20,061 nucleotides of DNA. Source: Actinobacteria bacterium 13_1_20CM_4_69_9. Its GTDB lineage: Bacteria > Actinomycetota > Thermoleophilia > Gaiellales > Gaiellaceae. Each line of letters begins with the position of its first letter. The first letter of the stretch is position 1. Both the position numbers and the translations under genes were made by a program. Positions 1 through 6,447 of the stretch are shown one piece after another. The stretch lies in contig MNJC01000059.1 in NCBI GenBank assembly GCA_001920085.1, forward strand, positions 1 to 20,061, given 5' to 3'. A model generated the notes under the pieces. The model had not been told where the DNA came from, ran no database searches, and was given only the letters and a program-made list of their open reading frames with translations.

Positions 1-633
1 ATCGGGCGCCGTCCCTTCCGTGAGGATCGCGAACTCGTCGCCGCCCACGCGCGCGAGCTCGTCGCCCGGCGCGAGCCCGGTCGCGAGAGCGTCGGCGAGG
101 CGCCGGAGCTCGATGTTCCCGGCCGTGTGACCGTGCGTGTCATTGACGCTCTTGAGGTTGTCCATGTCGCCGAGCAGCAGCACGAACGGATGTCCGGCGT
201 AGCAGCGGCGAGCGAGCGCCTCGTCGAAGACGCGCGTGTTGAGGATGCCGGTGAGGAAGTCCCGGTCGGCGAGGTGGCGCAGCTGCTCGACGTGGCGGCG
301 GTGCTCGTTCGCGAACCAGCCGACGAGCGCGCCGCACGACGTGAAGGTCACGAACCGGATCGCCGTCGCATAGGTGAGCGCGTCGCGCGTCGGTAGGCGC
401 GGCGCCACGACGATGGCGAGTGCGTAGAGCGCCGCGGCAAGAGCTCCGCCGAGGAAGCCGACCCGGGTTCCGCATGCCAGAGCGAGCAGCGCCACCGGGA
501 TGTAGAAGAAATGCCCGAGGCCGAGCCCCGGGGTCTCGAACAGGACAAAGCAGGAGAACGCGAGCGCGTAGCACGCGATCGCGATTCCGAAGACCAGCCG
601 TCGTCGAGTGGTTGCCGCAGGCACCGCGCTCAC
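1..633 (-). CDS. Membrane-bound GGDEF diguanylate cyclase, C-terminus cut by window edge
   Basis: Reading the minus strand from a GTG at 633 gives about 211 residues before the edge. The first ~110 residues hold about four hydrophobic segments (roughly 13-31, 40-56, 57-77, 86-110), a membrane sensor module I cannot name. A GGDEF domain follows: the opening motif DFLTGILNTRVFDEAL, the substrate and metal motif GDMDNLKSVNDTHGH, then RVGGDEFAIL with GGDEF at about residues 197-201. The intact GGDEF motif predicts synthesis of cyclic di-GMP from two GTP at the inner membrane face. An EAL domain or more sequence may lie off the window. No methionine occurs before the catalytic domain, so GTG 633 (or GTG 624) is the likely start; neither has a strong ribosome site. 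It is divergent from the glycosyltransferase at 697, and a link to polysaccharide control is inference. Confidence 0.88.
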   Translation of the reverse strand, partial: MSAVPAATTRRRLVFGIAIACYALAFSCFVLFETPGLGLGHFFYIPVALLALACGTRVGFLGGALAAALYALAIVVAPRLPTRDALTYATAIRFVTFTSCGALVGWFANEHRRHVEQLRHLADRDFLTGILNTRVFDEALARRCYAGHPFVLLLGDMDNLKSVNDTHGHTAGNIELRRLADALATGLAPGDELARVGGDEFAILTEGTAPD

Positions 634-683
634 GATCGTCGGCCGGGACGCCGCGCGCGTCCCTCTTCCGAGTGATCGGGCGC

Positions 684-696
684 TAGGGTTCAGCGC
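684..696 (+). promoter_or_regulatory. Candidate -10 box or ribosome site ahead of the GT2 gene
   Basis: TAGGGT at 684-689 fits the actinobacterial -10 pattern TAnnnT and sits seven bases before the ATG at 697, which would give a leaderless transcript. The AGGG within it (685-688) also lies about eight bases from the ATG and could serve as a Shine-Dalgarno sequence. I see no clear -35. The two readings cannot be separated here. Confidence 0.3.
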
Positions 697-1665
697 ATGT
701 CCGACACCGAAGTGCGGGCAGAGGCCGGCGTCGCCGAAGCGGAGCTGCCGGCGCCGGACGTCTCCGTCGTCGTCACGGTCTACAACGAGGCCGCCTGCAT
801 CGAAGAGCTCTACCGGCGAGCGCTTGCCGCGCTCGAGAGCGGGCCGCGGACCTTCGAGCTCATCTTCGTCGACGACGGCTCGACCGACGGGACGTTCGCG
901 ATGCTGGAGCGCCTGCATCGCGGCGACGCGCGCGTGCGCGCCGTGCGGTTCAAGCGAAACTTCGGCCAGCATCCCGCGATGCACGCGGGTCTGTCCCGCG
1001 CCCGCGGCGACATCGTGGTGACGATGGACGGCGACCTGCAGAACGCGCCCGAGGACATCCCGCGCCTCGTCGAGGCGGTCGAGGCGGGCAACGACGTCGC
1101 GAGCGGCCGCCGTCGCGTCCGCAAGGACCCGCTGGGGCGCGCACTGCCGTCGCGGGTGATCAACGGCATGCTGCGCCGGTTCACCGGCGTCGAGATCTCC
1201 GACTTCGGCTGCGCGTTCAACGCGTATCGGCGCAGCGCTGTCGAGCCGATGCTCGGGTCGATCGGGAAGCAGAAGTTCACGAAGGCACTCGTGCTGTCCG
1301 GCGGAGCAAGCGTGATCGAGGTCGACGTCACGCATGCGGCGCGGTCCGGCCCGTCGCGTTACTCGCCGCTGCGGTTGACGCGCATGGCGCTCCACGTCCT
1401 GGCCGGCTTCTGGCCGCAGCCGATCCAGTGGATCGGCGTCGCGCTCGGCATGGTGTGCTCCCTGCTGGCGCTTGCGCTGGGCGCCTACGGCGTCGTCTAC
1501 TGGATCGACGAGGCGAACTTCCCGGGGCCGCTGTTCGGCGGCGTCGCCGTGCTGTTCGTGCTCGGGATCCAGGGCTTCATCCTCGCGCTGATCGGCGAGT
1601 ACCTCGGCCGCATTCAGCGCGACGTCGAAGGACGGCCGCTGTACACGATCGACCGCGACCTCTAG
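697..1665 (+). CDS. GT2 polyprenyl-phosphate glycosyltransferase (DPM1/ArnC/GtrB-like)
   Basis: A 322-residue protein with an N-terminal GT-A fold and two C-terminal membrane helices, the usual build of enzymes that move a sugar from a nucleotide donor to undecaprenyl phosphate at the cytoplasmic face. Visible motifs are VSVVVTVYNE near residue 23, VDDGSTDGT near 58, and the metal-binding TMDGDLQN near 108, followed by the acceptor-loop region RKDPLGRALPSRVINGML. The helices lie around residues 245-270 and 280-305, and the GEYLGRIQRDV tail is typical of the ArnC/GtrB group. Its product could feed the GT-C enzymes downstream, though that partnership is inferred. It is transcribed alone and converges on the response regulator at 1676. 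The sugar is unknown. Confidence 0.9.
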   Translation: MSDTEVRAEAGVAEAELPAPDVSVVVTVYNEAACIEELYRRALAALESGPRTFELIFVDDGSTDGTFAMLERLHRGDARVRAVRFKRNFGQHPAMHAGLSRARGDIVVTMDGDLQNAPEDIPRLVEAVEAGNDVASGRRRVRKDPLGRALPSRVINGMLRRFTGVEISDFGCAFNAYRRSAVEPMLGSIGKQKFTKALVLSGGASVIEVDVTHAARSGPSRYSPLRLTRMALHVLAGFWPQPIQWIGVALGMVCSLLALALGAYGVVYWIDEANFPGPLFGGVAVLFVLGIQGFILALIGEYLGRIQRDVEGRPLYTIDRDL

Positions 1666-1676
1666 ACGAGAGGCGC
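1655..1676. terminator. Small hairpin between convergent genes
   Basis: CCTCT (1659-1663) pairs with AGAGG (1669-1673) around a five-base loop. Beyond a bulged A at 1658 the stem continues as GCG (1655-1657) with CGC (1674-1676). It spans both convergent stop codons. There is no real T tract, so a bidirectional terminator is only a possibility. Confidence 0.35.
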
Positions 1677-2083
1677 TAGTTCTTCGTCAGCTGGCGTGAG
1701 GACGCCGCCGCGATGATCGCTTCCTTCAGCTGATCGTGGAGCGCGCCCTTCTTCAGCAGGGCGACGGCCCCGGCCTCCTTCGCCTGCACCGCGATCTGAG
1801 GCTCGTCGAGGCCCGTCACGAGGATCACGCTCGTCTCGGGGCTGCGCTTCTTCAGGCGCTTGGCGGTCTCGATCCCGTCGACCTCCGGCATCCGGACGTC
1901 GATCACTGCGACCTCGGCGTTGCCGTCGACGGCGAGGTCGATCGCCGTCGGGCCGTCGCTTGCCGTCCCGATCACGTCGAGGCGCTCGTCGTGGCCGAGC
2001 AGCAGAGCGAGCGCGTCCACGAACAGACGGTGATCGTCGACGATCACGACGCGGACTGGGCTCTGCGTGAAGTCTCTGGCCAA
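1676..2083 (-). CDS. Stand-alone receiver-domain response regulator
   Basis: The protein is 135 residues long if it starts at TTG 2083, and it is one complete receiver domain without an HTH or enzymatic output domain. The acidic pair D16-D17 lies in VVIVDDHRL, the phospho-acceptor is D62 in AVIDVRMPEVDG, the switch threonine is T90 in VILVTG, and the conserved lysine is K111 in ALLKKG. The receiver most resembles the NarL/LuxR class, which normally carries a C-terminal HTH; here only about 18 residues follow the lysine. TTG is chosen because GAGG lies eight bases upstream, and further extension would enter the divergent dehydratase gene. It may act by protein-protein contact, as CheY-type regulators do. 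Proximity to a GGDEF gene and the polysaccharide operon suggests a signalling role there, but no sensor kinase is visible. Confidence 0.85.
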   Translation of the reverse strand: MARDFTQSPVRVVIVDDHRLFVDALALLLGHDERLDVIGTASDGPTAIDLAVDGNAEVAVIDVRMPEVDGIETAKRLKKRSPETSVILVTGLDEPQIAVQAKEAGAVALLKKGALHDQLKEAIIAAASSRQLTKN

Positions 2084-2123
2084 AGGGGCGACCTCGAGTC
2101 TAGGTGGAGGTTCCCGGAGGCGT

Positions 2124-2145
2124 TGTTTATCGAAACACGTAACCT
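2124..2145 (+). promoter_or_regulatory. Divergent control region: inverted repeat and possible -10 box
   Basis: In the 72-base gap between the divergent regulator and dehydratase genes, TGTTT (2124-2128) and AAACA (2133-2137) form an inverted repeat around ATCG. Just after it TAACCT (2140-2145) fits TAnnnT, ten bases before the ATG at 2156. That start has no convincing Shine-Dalgarno, which suits a leaderless or nearly leaderless transcript. The repeat would lie just upstream of the -10, where an operator or activator site could sit. No -35 match is evident. This is the only obvious place for the main promoter of the long operon. Confidence 0.35.
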
Positions 2146-2155
2146 GCTGCGGCAC

Positions 2156-3160
2156 ATGGCGAAACGAGTGCTCGTAACCGGCGGCGCGGGCTTCATCCCG
2201 TCGAACTTCATCCATCACCTCCTGGCCAAGACGCCGTACGAGGTGGTGTCGCTGGACGCGCTGACCTATGCGGGGAATCTCGACAACCTGAGCGGCGCGA
2301 TGTCGCACGAGCGGCTCTCCTTCGTCCACGGGGACATCCGCGACGCCGAGCTCGTCCGCGACGTCGTGGCCGAGGTGGACGTGATCGTCAACGCCGCAGC
2401 CGAGTCGCACGTCGAGAAGTCGATCGACGAGGGAGCGCGCGAGTTCGTGACGACGAACGTCGAGGGCACGCAGATCCTCCTCGACGCGATCCGCGAGGCG
2501 CCGGTCGAGCGCTTCATCCTCTTCTCGTCGAGCGAGGTGTACGGCACCGCCGACTACGCGCCGATGGACGAGGAGCATCCGCTCAAGCCGCGCAGCCCGT
2601 ACGCGGCGACGAAGGCGGGCGCCGATCGGCTGGCGTACGCGTACTACGTCACCTACGGGCTCCCGATCGTGATCGTCCGCCCGTTCAACAACTACGGGCC
2701 GCGCCAGCATCCGGAGAAGGTCATCCCGAGGTTCATCACGCAGGCGCTGCAGGACGAGCAGCTGACGATCCACGGCGACGGGCACGCGAGCCGCGACTGG
2801 CTCTATGTCGACGACGACGCCGAGGCGATCGAGGCGGTGATCGCGGCGCCGCTCGAGAACGTCGCCGGCGAAGTGCTCAACGTCGCAACCGGCAACGACA
2901 TCTCGGTGAACGACATCGCAGACGCGGTGCTCGGCGCGCTCGGCAAGCCGCGCGAGCAGCGCGCCCACGTGACCGAGCGTCCGGGCCAGGTCGACAGGCA
3001 CATCGGCTCGATCGAGAAGATGGAGCGCCTGACCGGGTGGCGGGCGCGCACGTCGTTCGAGGAGGGTCTCGCGCGCACCATCGCGTGGTACCGCGACAAT
3101 GAGGCGTGGTGGCGGGGGATCCTCCAGAGCGAGACCAGGGCAAGCGTCTCCTCGTCCTAG
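2156..3160 (+). CDS. Extended SDR nucleotide-sugar 4,6-dehydratase (RmlB-like)
   Basis: A 334-residue extended short-chain dehydrogenase, close to the usual RmlB length. Family landmarks are RVLVTGGAGFIPSNFIHHLL at the NAD site, LDALTYAGNLDNL, the active-site run FSSSEVYG, Y149 and K153 in SPYAATKAGAD, RPFNNYGPRQHPEKVIPRF, and RPGQVDRHIGS near the end. The probable reaction is NAD-dependent conversion of a nucleotide hexose to its 4-keto-6-deoxy form. Two details stand out: the third glycine of the GxxGxxG dinucleotide loop is P15, and the catalytic TDE of true dTDP-glucose dehydratases reads SSE, as in GDP-mannose or UDP-sugar relatives. The nucleotide donor is therefore left open. The C-terminus lacks the usual AYYERQY-like ending and reads into the start of the next gene. 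It is the first gene of the operon. Confidence 0.88.
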   Translation: MAKRVLVTGGAGFIPSNFIHHLLAKTPYEVVSLDALTYAGNLDNLSGAMSHERLSFVHGDIRDAELVRDVVAEVDVIVNAAAESHVEKSIDEGAREFVTTNVEGTQILLDAIREAPVERFILFSSSEVYGTADYAPMDEEHPLKPRSPYAATKAGADRLAYAYYVTYGLPIVIVRPFNNYGPRQHPEKVIPRFITQALQDEQLTIHGDGHASRDWLYVDDDAEAIEAVIAAPLENVAGEVLNVATGNDISVNDIADAVLGALGKPREQRAHVTERPGQVDRHIGSIEKMERLTGWRARTSFEEGLARTIAWYRDNEAWWRGILQSETRASVSSS

Positions 3161-4350
3161 GCGCCGGGCCGGCGCAGCTCGGCCTCCTGGCCGCGGCACG
3201 GGCACGCGAGCTGCACGTGATCGCGCTCGACCGCGAGCCGTCGGCGCCGGGCTTTCGGTACGCCGACCGGCGCGCGATCGTCTCGACCGAGGACGAGTCG
3301 AGCATCGAGCGCCTCGCCGGTGCCGAGCGGGTCGACGGGCTGATCGCACCCGGGATCGACTGGCCGGTCGCGATCGCGGCGCGCGTCGCCGAGCGCCTCG
3401 GCCTGCCGCATCCGATCTCCCCGGAGACCGCGATGCTGTCGACGTCGAAGCTGCGACAGCGCGAGCGTTTCGCCGAAGCGGGCGTCCCGCAGCCCGAGTA
3501 CGTGGTGTGCTCCGGCGCCGCCGAGGCAGCCGAGGCCGCCCAGCGGATCGGATTTCCGTGTGTCGTGAAGGCGCCCGACAGGCAGGGGCAGCGCGGGCTC
3601 ACGCTCGTCGGCTCGGCCGGCGAGGTGGAGGAGGCCGTGCGGACCGCGCTCGACGCGTCGCGCAGCGCCACGCTGCTCGTCGAGGAGCTCGTGCCGGGCC
3701 GGGAGATGACCGTGAACGCGTTCTCCGTCGGCGGCCATTTCTTCCCGCTGACCGTCACGGACCGGCTGACCGCCCCGCTCCCGGCGTTCGGCGTCGCCCT
3801 GACGCACGTCTGGCCGAGCGAGCTCGAGCCGGCGGAGATCGGCGCCGTCGTCGAGGCCGCCTCGTCGGCCGCCCGTGCGGTCGGGATCGAGAACGGCCCG
3901 AGCTACACCCAGGTCCTCGTCGGTCCCGACGGTCCGCGCGTCGGCGAGCTCGCGGCGCGCCTGGGCGGCGGGCATGACGCGGAGCTCTGCCGCGTCGCGC
4001 TCGGCGTGGATCTGAACGGTGACGCGCTGTCCGCCGCGCTGGGCGAGGAGATCCCCGCGACAGCCCTGTCGCCCGTCGCGAAGGTCGGGGGCGCGTGCGT
4101 GCGCTTCCTCGTCGCGCCGCCGGGCGAGCTGCGCGAGGTCACCGGCGTCGAGGAGGCCTTTGCGCTCGAGGGGATCCGCGGGATCCGGATCTACCGGCGT
4201 CCCGGGCACCGCTTCGGCGAGCTGCGGCGCGGAGCCGACCGTGCCGGGGCGGTCCTGGCCGTGGGCGACAGCCGCGACGAGGCGCTCGAACGCGCCGGTC
4301 GAGCGGAAGGGATCATTCGGTTCGAGGTCGATGTCGAAGCTCTCGTCTGA
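3106..4350 (+). CDS. ATP-grasp ligase in a sugar-nucleotide cluster
   Basis: A 414-residue protein with a pre-ATP-grasp Rossmann part (RLLVLGAGPAQLG, residues 14-26, to about 110) and an ATP-grasp domain. The domain shows KLRQRERFAEAGVPQP near 117, the nucleotide-binding lysine in CVVKAPDRQGQRG near 152-163, LVEELVPGREM near 192, and a metal-binding stretch VGELAARLGGGHDAEL from about 278. The class activates a carboxylate as an acyl phosphate and joins it to an amine, alcohol or thiol. Placed between a 4,6-dehydratase and a sugar aminotransferase, it may acylate the new amino sugar with an amino or carboxylic acid; that is inference. The only workable starts are GTG 3106 or GTG 3109, inside the end of the previous gene, giving a 52-55 base overlap unlike the 4-base overlaps elsewhere. 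The true substrate cannot be read from sequence. Confidence 0.82.
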   Translation: MVAGDPPERDQGKRLLVLGAGPAQLGLLAAARARELHVIALDREPSAPGFRYADRRAIVSTEDESSIERLAGAERVDGLIAPGIDWPVAIAARVAERLGLPHPISPETAMLSTSKLRQRERFAEAGVPQPEYVVCSGAAEAAEAAQRIGFPCVVKAPDRQGQRGLTLVGSAGEVEEAVRTALDASRSATLLVEELVPGREMTVNAFSVGGHFFPLTVTDRLTAPLPAFGVALTHVWPSELEPAEIGAVVEAASSAARAVGIENGPSYTQVLVGPDGPRVGELAARLGGGHDAELCRVALGVDLNGDALSAALGEEIPATALSPVAKVGGACVRFLVAPPGELREVTGVEEAFALEGIRGIRIYRRPGHRFGELRRGADRAGAVLAVGDSRDEALERAGRAEGIIRFEVDVEALV

Positions 4351-4351
4351 A

Positions 4352-5470
4352 ATGCGCCGCACCACCATGCTGGGCTTCCAGCCGCCGGCGATCGGCGACG
4401 AGGAGATCGCCGCGGTCACCGAGACGCTGCGTTCCGGCTGGCTGACGAGCGGCCCCAGCGCCGCCCGGCTCGAGGAGCGGATGAAGGAGTTCCTCGAGGC
4501 CGAGCACGTGCTCGCACTCGCGTCGGGCACCGCAGCGCTGCACCTCTCGCTGGTGGCGCTCGGCGTCGGGCCGGGCGACGAGGTGATCACGACGCCGATC
4601 ACGTGGCCCGCGACGGCCAACGTGATCGTGCACACGGGGGCGACGCCGGTCTTCGTCGACGTCCGTGCGGACGACCTCAACATCGATCCGGCGCGCGCGG
4701 CCGACGCCGTGACGGACCGGACGAGGGCCGTGCTACCGGTCGACCTGGCCGGCCAACCGGCCGACCTCGACCCCCTGACGGCGCTCGGGGTGCCGGTGGT
4801 CGAGGACGCGGCGCATGCCGCGGAGAGCTTCTATCGCGGCCGCAAGGTCGGGTCGATCGCCGATGCGACGTGCTTCTCCCTCTACGCGACGAAGAACATA
4901 GCGGCGGGCGAGGGCGGGCTGATCTCCACGAACCGCGACGACGTCGCACAGGCCGTGCTGGACCTGCGGCAGATGCGGCGCGGCGACGGCTCGATCTACG
5001 ACATCCCGGTGCCGGGGTACAAGGCGAACCTGTCGGACGTGCTGGCCGCGATCGCGCTCTGCCAGCTCGACAAGGTCGACAAGCACCACGGGATCCGTCA
5101 GCGCCAGTTCTCGCTCTACGACGAGGCGCTCGGCGATCTGGACGGGATCACGTCGCTCGAGCGCGACGAGCGGGACCTGCACGCGCTGCATCTCTACATC
5201 GTCCGCGTCGATCCGGAGCGGGCCGGCGCGACGCGCGACGAGTACCAGCGCGCGCTGCGCGAGGAGAACATCGCGACGTCCATCCACTTTCTGCCGGTGC
5301 ACAAGCTGACGTACTACCGCGAGCGCTTCCCGGAGCAGCCGCCGCTGCCGATCGCCGAGCGCGCCGGCGACGAGATCATGTCGCTGCCGTTGTCGCCCGC
5401 CCACTCCGACGGCGACATCGGTGACGTGATCGCCGCATTGCACCGCGTGCACGAGCGCTTCACTTCGTGA
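4352..5470 (+). CDS. DegT/DnrJ/EryC1-type sugar aminotransferase
   Basis: A 372-residue PLP enzyme of fold type I with standard length. Landmarks are SGWLTSGP near the start, ALASGTAALHLSLVALG, DEVITTPITWPATANVI, the PLP-nitrogen aspartate D152 in VVEDAAHAAES, and the Schiff-base lysine K181 in SLYATKNIAAGEGG. The GYKANLSDVLAAIALCQL and IHFLPVHKL sections are typical of the family. It should transfer an amino group, usually from glutamate, to a keto-sugar nucleotide such as the product of the dehydratase at 2156. ATG 4352 follows the ATP-grasp stop by one base; an in-frame ATG at 4331 with GAGG only three bases ahead is the alternative. It ends in a GTGA overlap with the next gene. Sugar position (C3 or C4) and configuration are unknown. 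Confidence 0.9.
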   Translation: MRRTTMLGFQPPAIGDEEIAAVTETLRSGWLTSGPSAARLEERMKEFLEAEHVLALASGTAALHLSLVALGVGPGDEVITTPITWPATANVIVHTGATPVFVDVRADDLNIDPARAADAVTDRTRAVLPVDLAGQPADLDPLTALGVPVVEDAAHAAESFYRGRKVGSIADATCFSLYATKNIAAGEGGLISTNRDDVAQAVLDLRQMRRGDGSIYDIPVPGYKANLSDVLAAIALCQLDKVDKHHGIRQRQFSLYDEALGDLDGITSLERDERDLHALHLYIVRVDPERAGATRDEYQRALREENIATSIHFLPVHKLTYYRERFPEQPPLPIAERAGDEIMSLPLSPAHSDGDIGDVIAALHRVHERFTS

Positions 5471-6447
5471 AACGGCGAACCGCGATCAGGCTCGCCCTGA
5501 CGCTCCTGATCACCGGCGGCTGTCTCGCCTACATCCTGTGGCAGCTCGACGTCCGCAAGACCATCGACATCGTCCTGCACTCCCAGCTCGGCTGGTTCTT
5601 CGGGGCGATCGCGATCATGATCGGCGGCGTGCCGCCCATGGCGTGGCGGTGGCAGCGCCTGCTCGCCGCGCGCGGCGTGAGCGAGAGCTTCCGTTGGTGC
5701 ACCCGCGCGTACTTCGTGTCGTACACGGCGGGACAGGTGCTGCCGAGCGCGGTGGGCGGTGACGCGTCGCGCATCTTCGAGAGCTCGCGACGACATCCCG
5801 GCCGGCTCGGCGACATGAGCGCCATCGTCATCCTCGAGCGTGCGCTCGGCGGCGTCGCGACGCTCACGCTCGCCGCCATCGGGTTCGCTCTGGCGATCGG
5901 CCGGTACGACGTCGGCCCCTACCTCTGGATCGAGGGCGTCTTCGTGGTGGGGACGATCGTCCTGGCCGTGCTCTTCTTCTCGCACCGGATGCGCGGGGTG
6001 CTGCGCCGCTTCGTGCCGCTGTTGCGCCGCGTGAAGCTCGAGCGGCCGCTCCGGTCGTTCTACGAGGGCGTGCACGTCTTCCGCGGGCACGTGCGGCTGA
6101 TGGTGTGGATCTTCCTGCTGACGCTCGTCGTCCAGGCCGTGCGCGTGCTCGCGATCTGGATGGGCGGGAAGGCTGTCGGCGTCGAGCTCTCGCCCCGGCC
6201 GTACTACGTGATGGGCCCGCTGCTCTTCCTCGTGTTGCTCGTGCCGTTCACCGTCAACGGGATCGCGGTGCGCGAGGCGTTCTTCGTCAGCTTCCTCGGC
6301 CAGCTCGGTGTCGACAAGGAGAAGGCGGTCGCGACCGGATTCCTGTTCTTCGTAGTGACGGTCGCGCTTGCCCTTCCCGGGGCGGTCATCCTCGCGGTGG
6401 AGAACCTGCGCAGGGATCGACCTGAGGTAGCCTCACGCGCGCCATGA
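5467..6447 (+). CDS. LPG-synthase-type membrane protein (flippase-like, UPF0104/AglD family)
   Basis: A 326-residue protein with about eight hydrophobic segments, matching the membrane part of lysylphosphatidylglycerol synthases without the catalytic domain. The conserved core is seen in AYFVSYTAGQVLPSAVGGDA near residues 79-98, followed by SRIFE, and in LVPFTVNGIAVREAFFVSFL near 258. Members are often found in polysaccharide and glycolipid loci and are annotated as flippase-like or needed for dolichol-type glycan assembly; biochemical roles are poorly settled. Here it lies between the aminotransferase and an epimerase, with GTGA and ATGA overlaps at its two ends, so translation is probably coupled. 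A lipid or lipid-linked sugar transport role is inference. No classic Wzx flippase or ABC exporter is visible in the window, which makes this the best candidate for such a step. Confidence 0.83.
   Translation: MKRRTAIRLALTLLITGGCLAYILWQLDVRKTIDIVLHSQLGWFFGAIAIMIGGVPPMAWRWQRLLAARGVSESFRWCTRAYFVSYTAGQVLPSAVGGDASRIFESSRRHPGRLGDMSAIVILERALGGVATLTLAAIGFALAIGRYDVGPYLWIEGVFVVGTIVLAVLFFSHRMRGVLRRFVPLLRRVKLERPLRSFYEGVHVFRGHVRLMVWIFLLTLVVQAVRVLAIWMGGKAVGVELSPRPYYVMGPLLFLVLLVPFTVNGIAVREAFFVSFLGQLGVDKEKAVATGFLFFVVTVALALPGAVILAVENLRRDRPEVASRAP

Noticed and set aside
127..686. Plus-strand open frames opposite the GGDEF gene
   Set aside because: The minus strand carries an unmistakable GGDEF domain; the plus frames have no recognisable content.
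2084..3349. N-terminal extension of the response regulator frame across the dehydratase
   Set aside because: The extension is arginine-rich shadow of the dehydratase. The receiver fold is complete from the TTG at 2083, which has GAGG at the right distance.
6422..6443. TAGCCT-like -10 box before the epimerase
   Set aside because: It lies within the end of the flippase-like gene at an ATGA coupled junction. A single TAnnnT match in GC-rich coding DNA is not enough to call a promoter.
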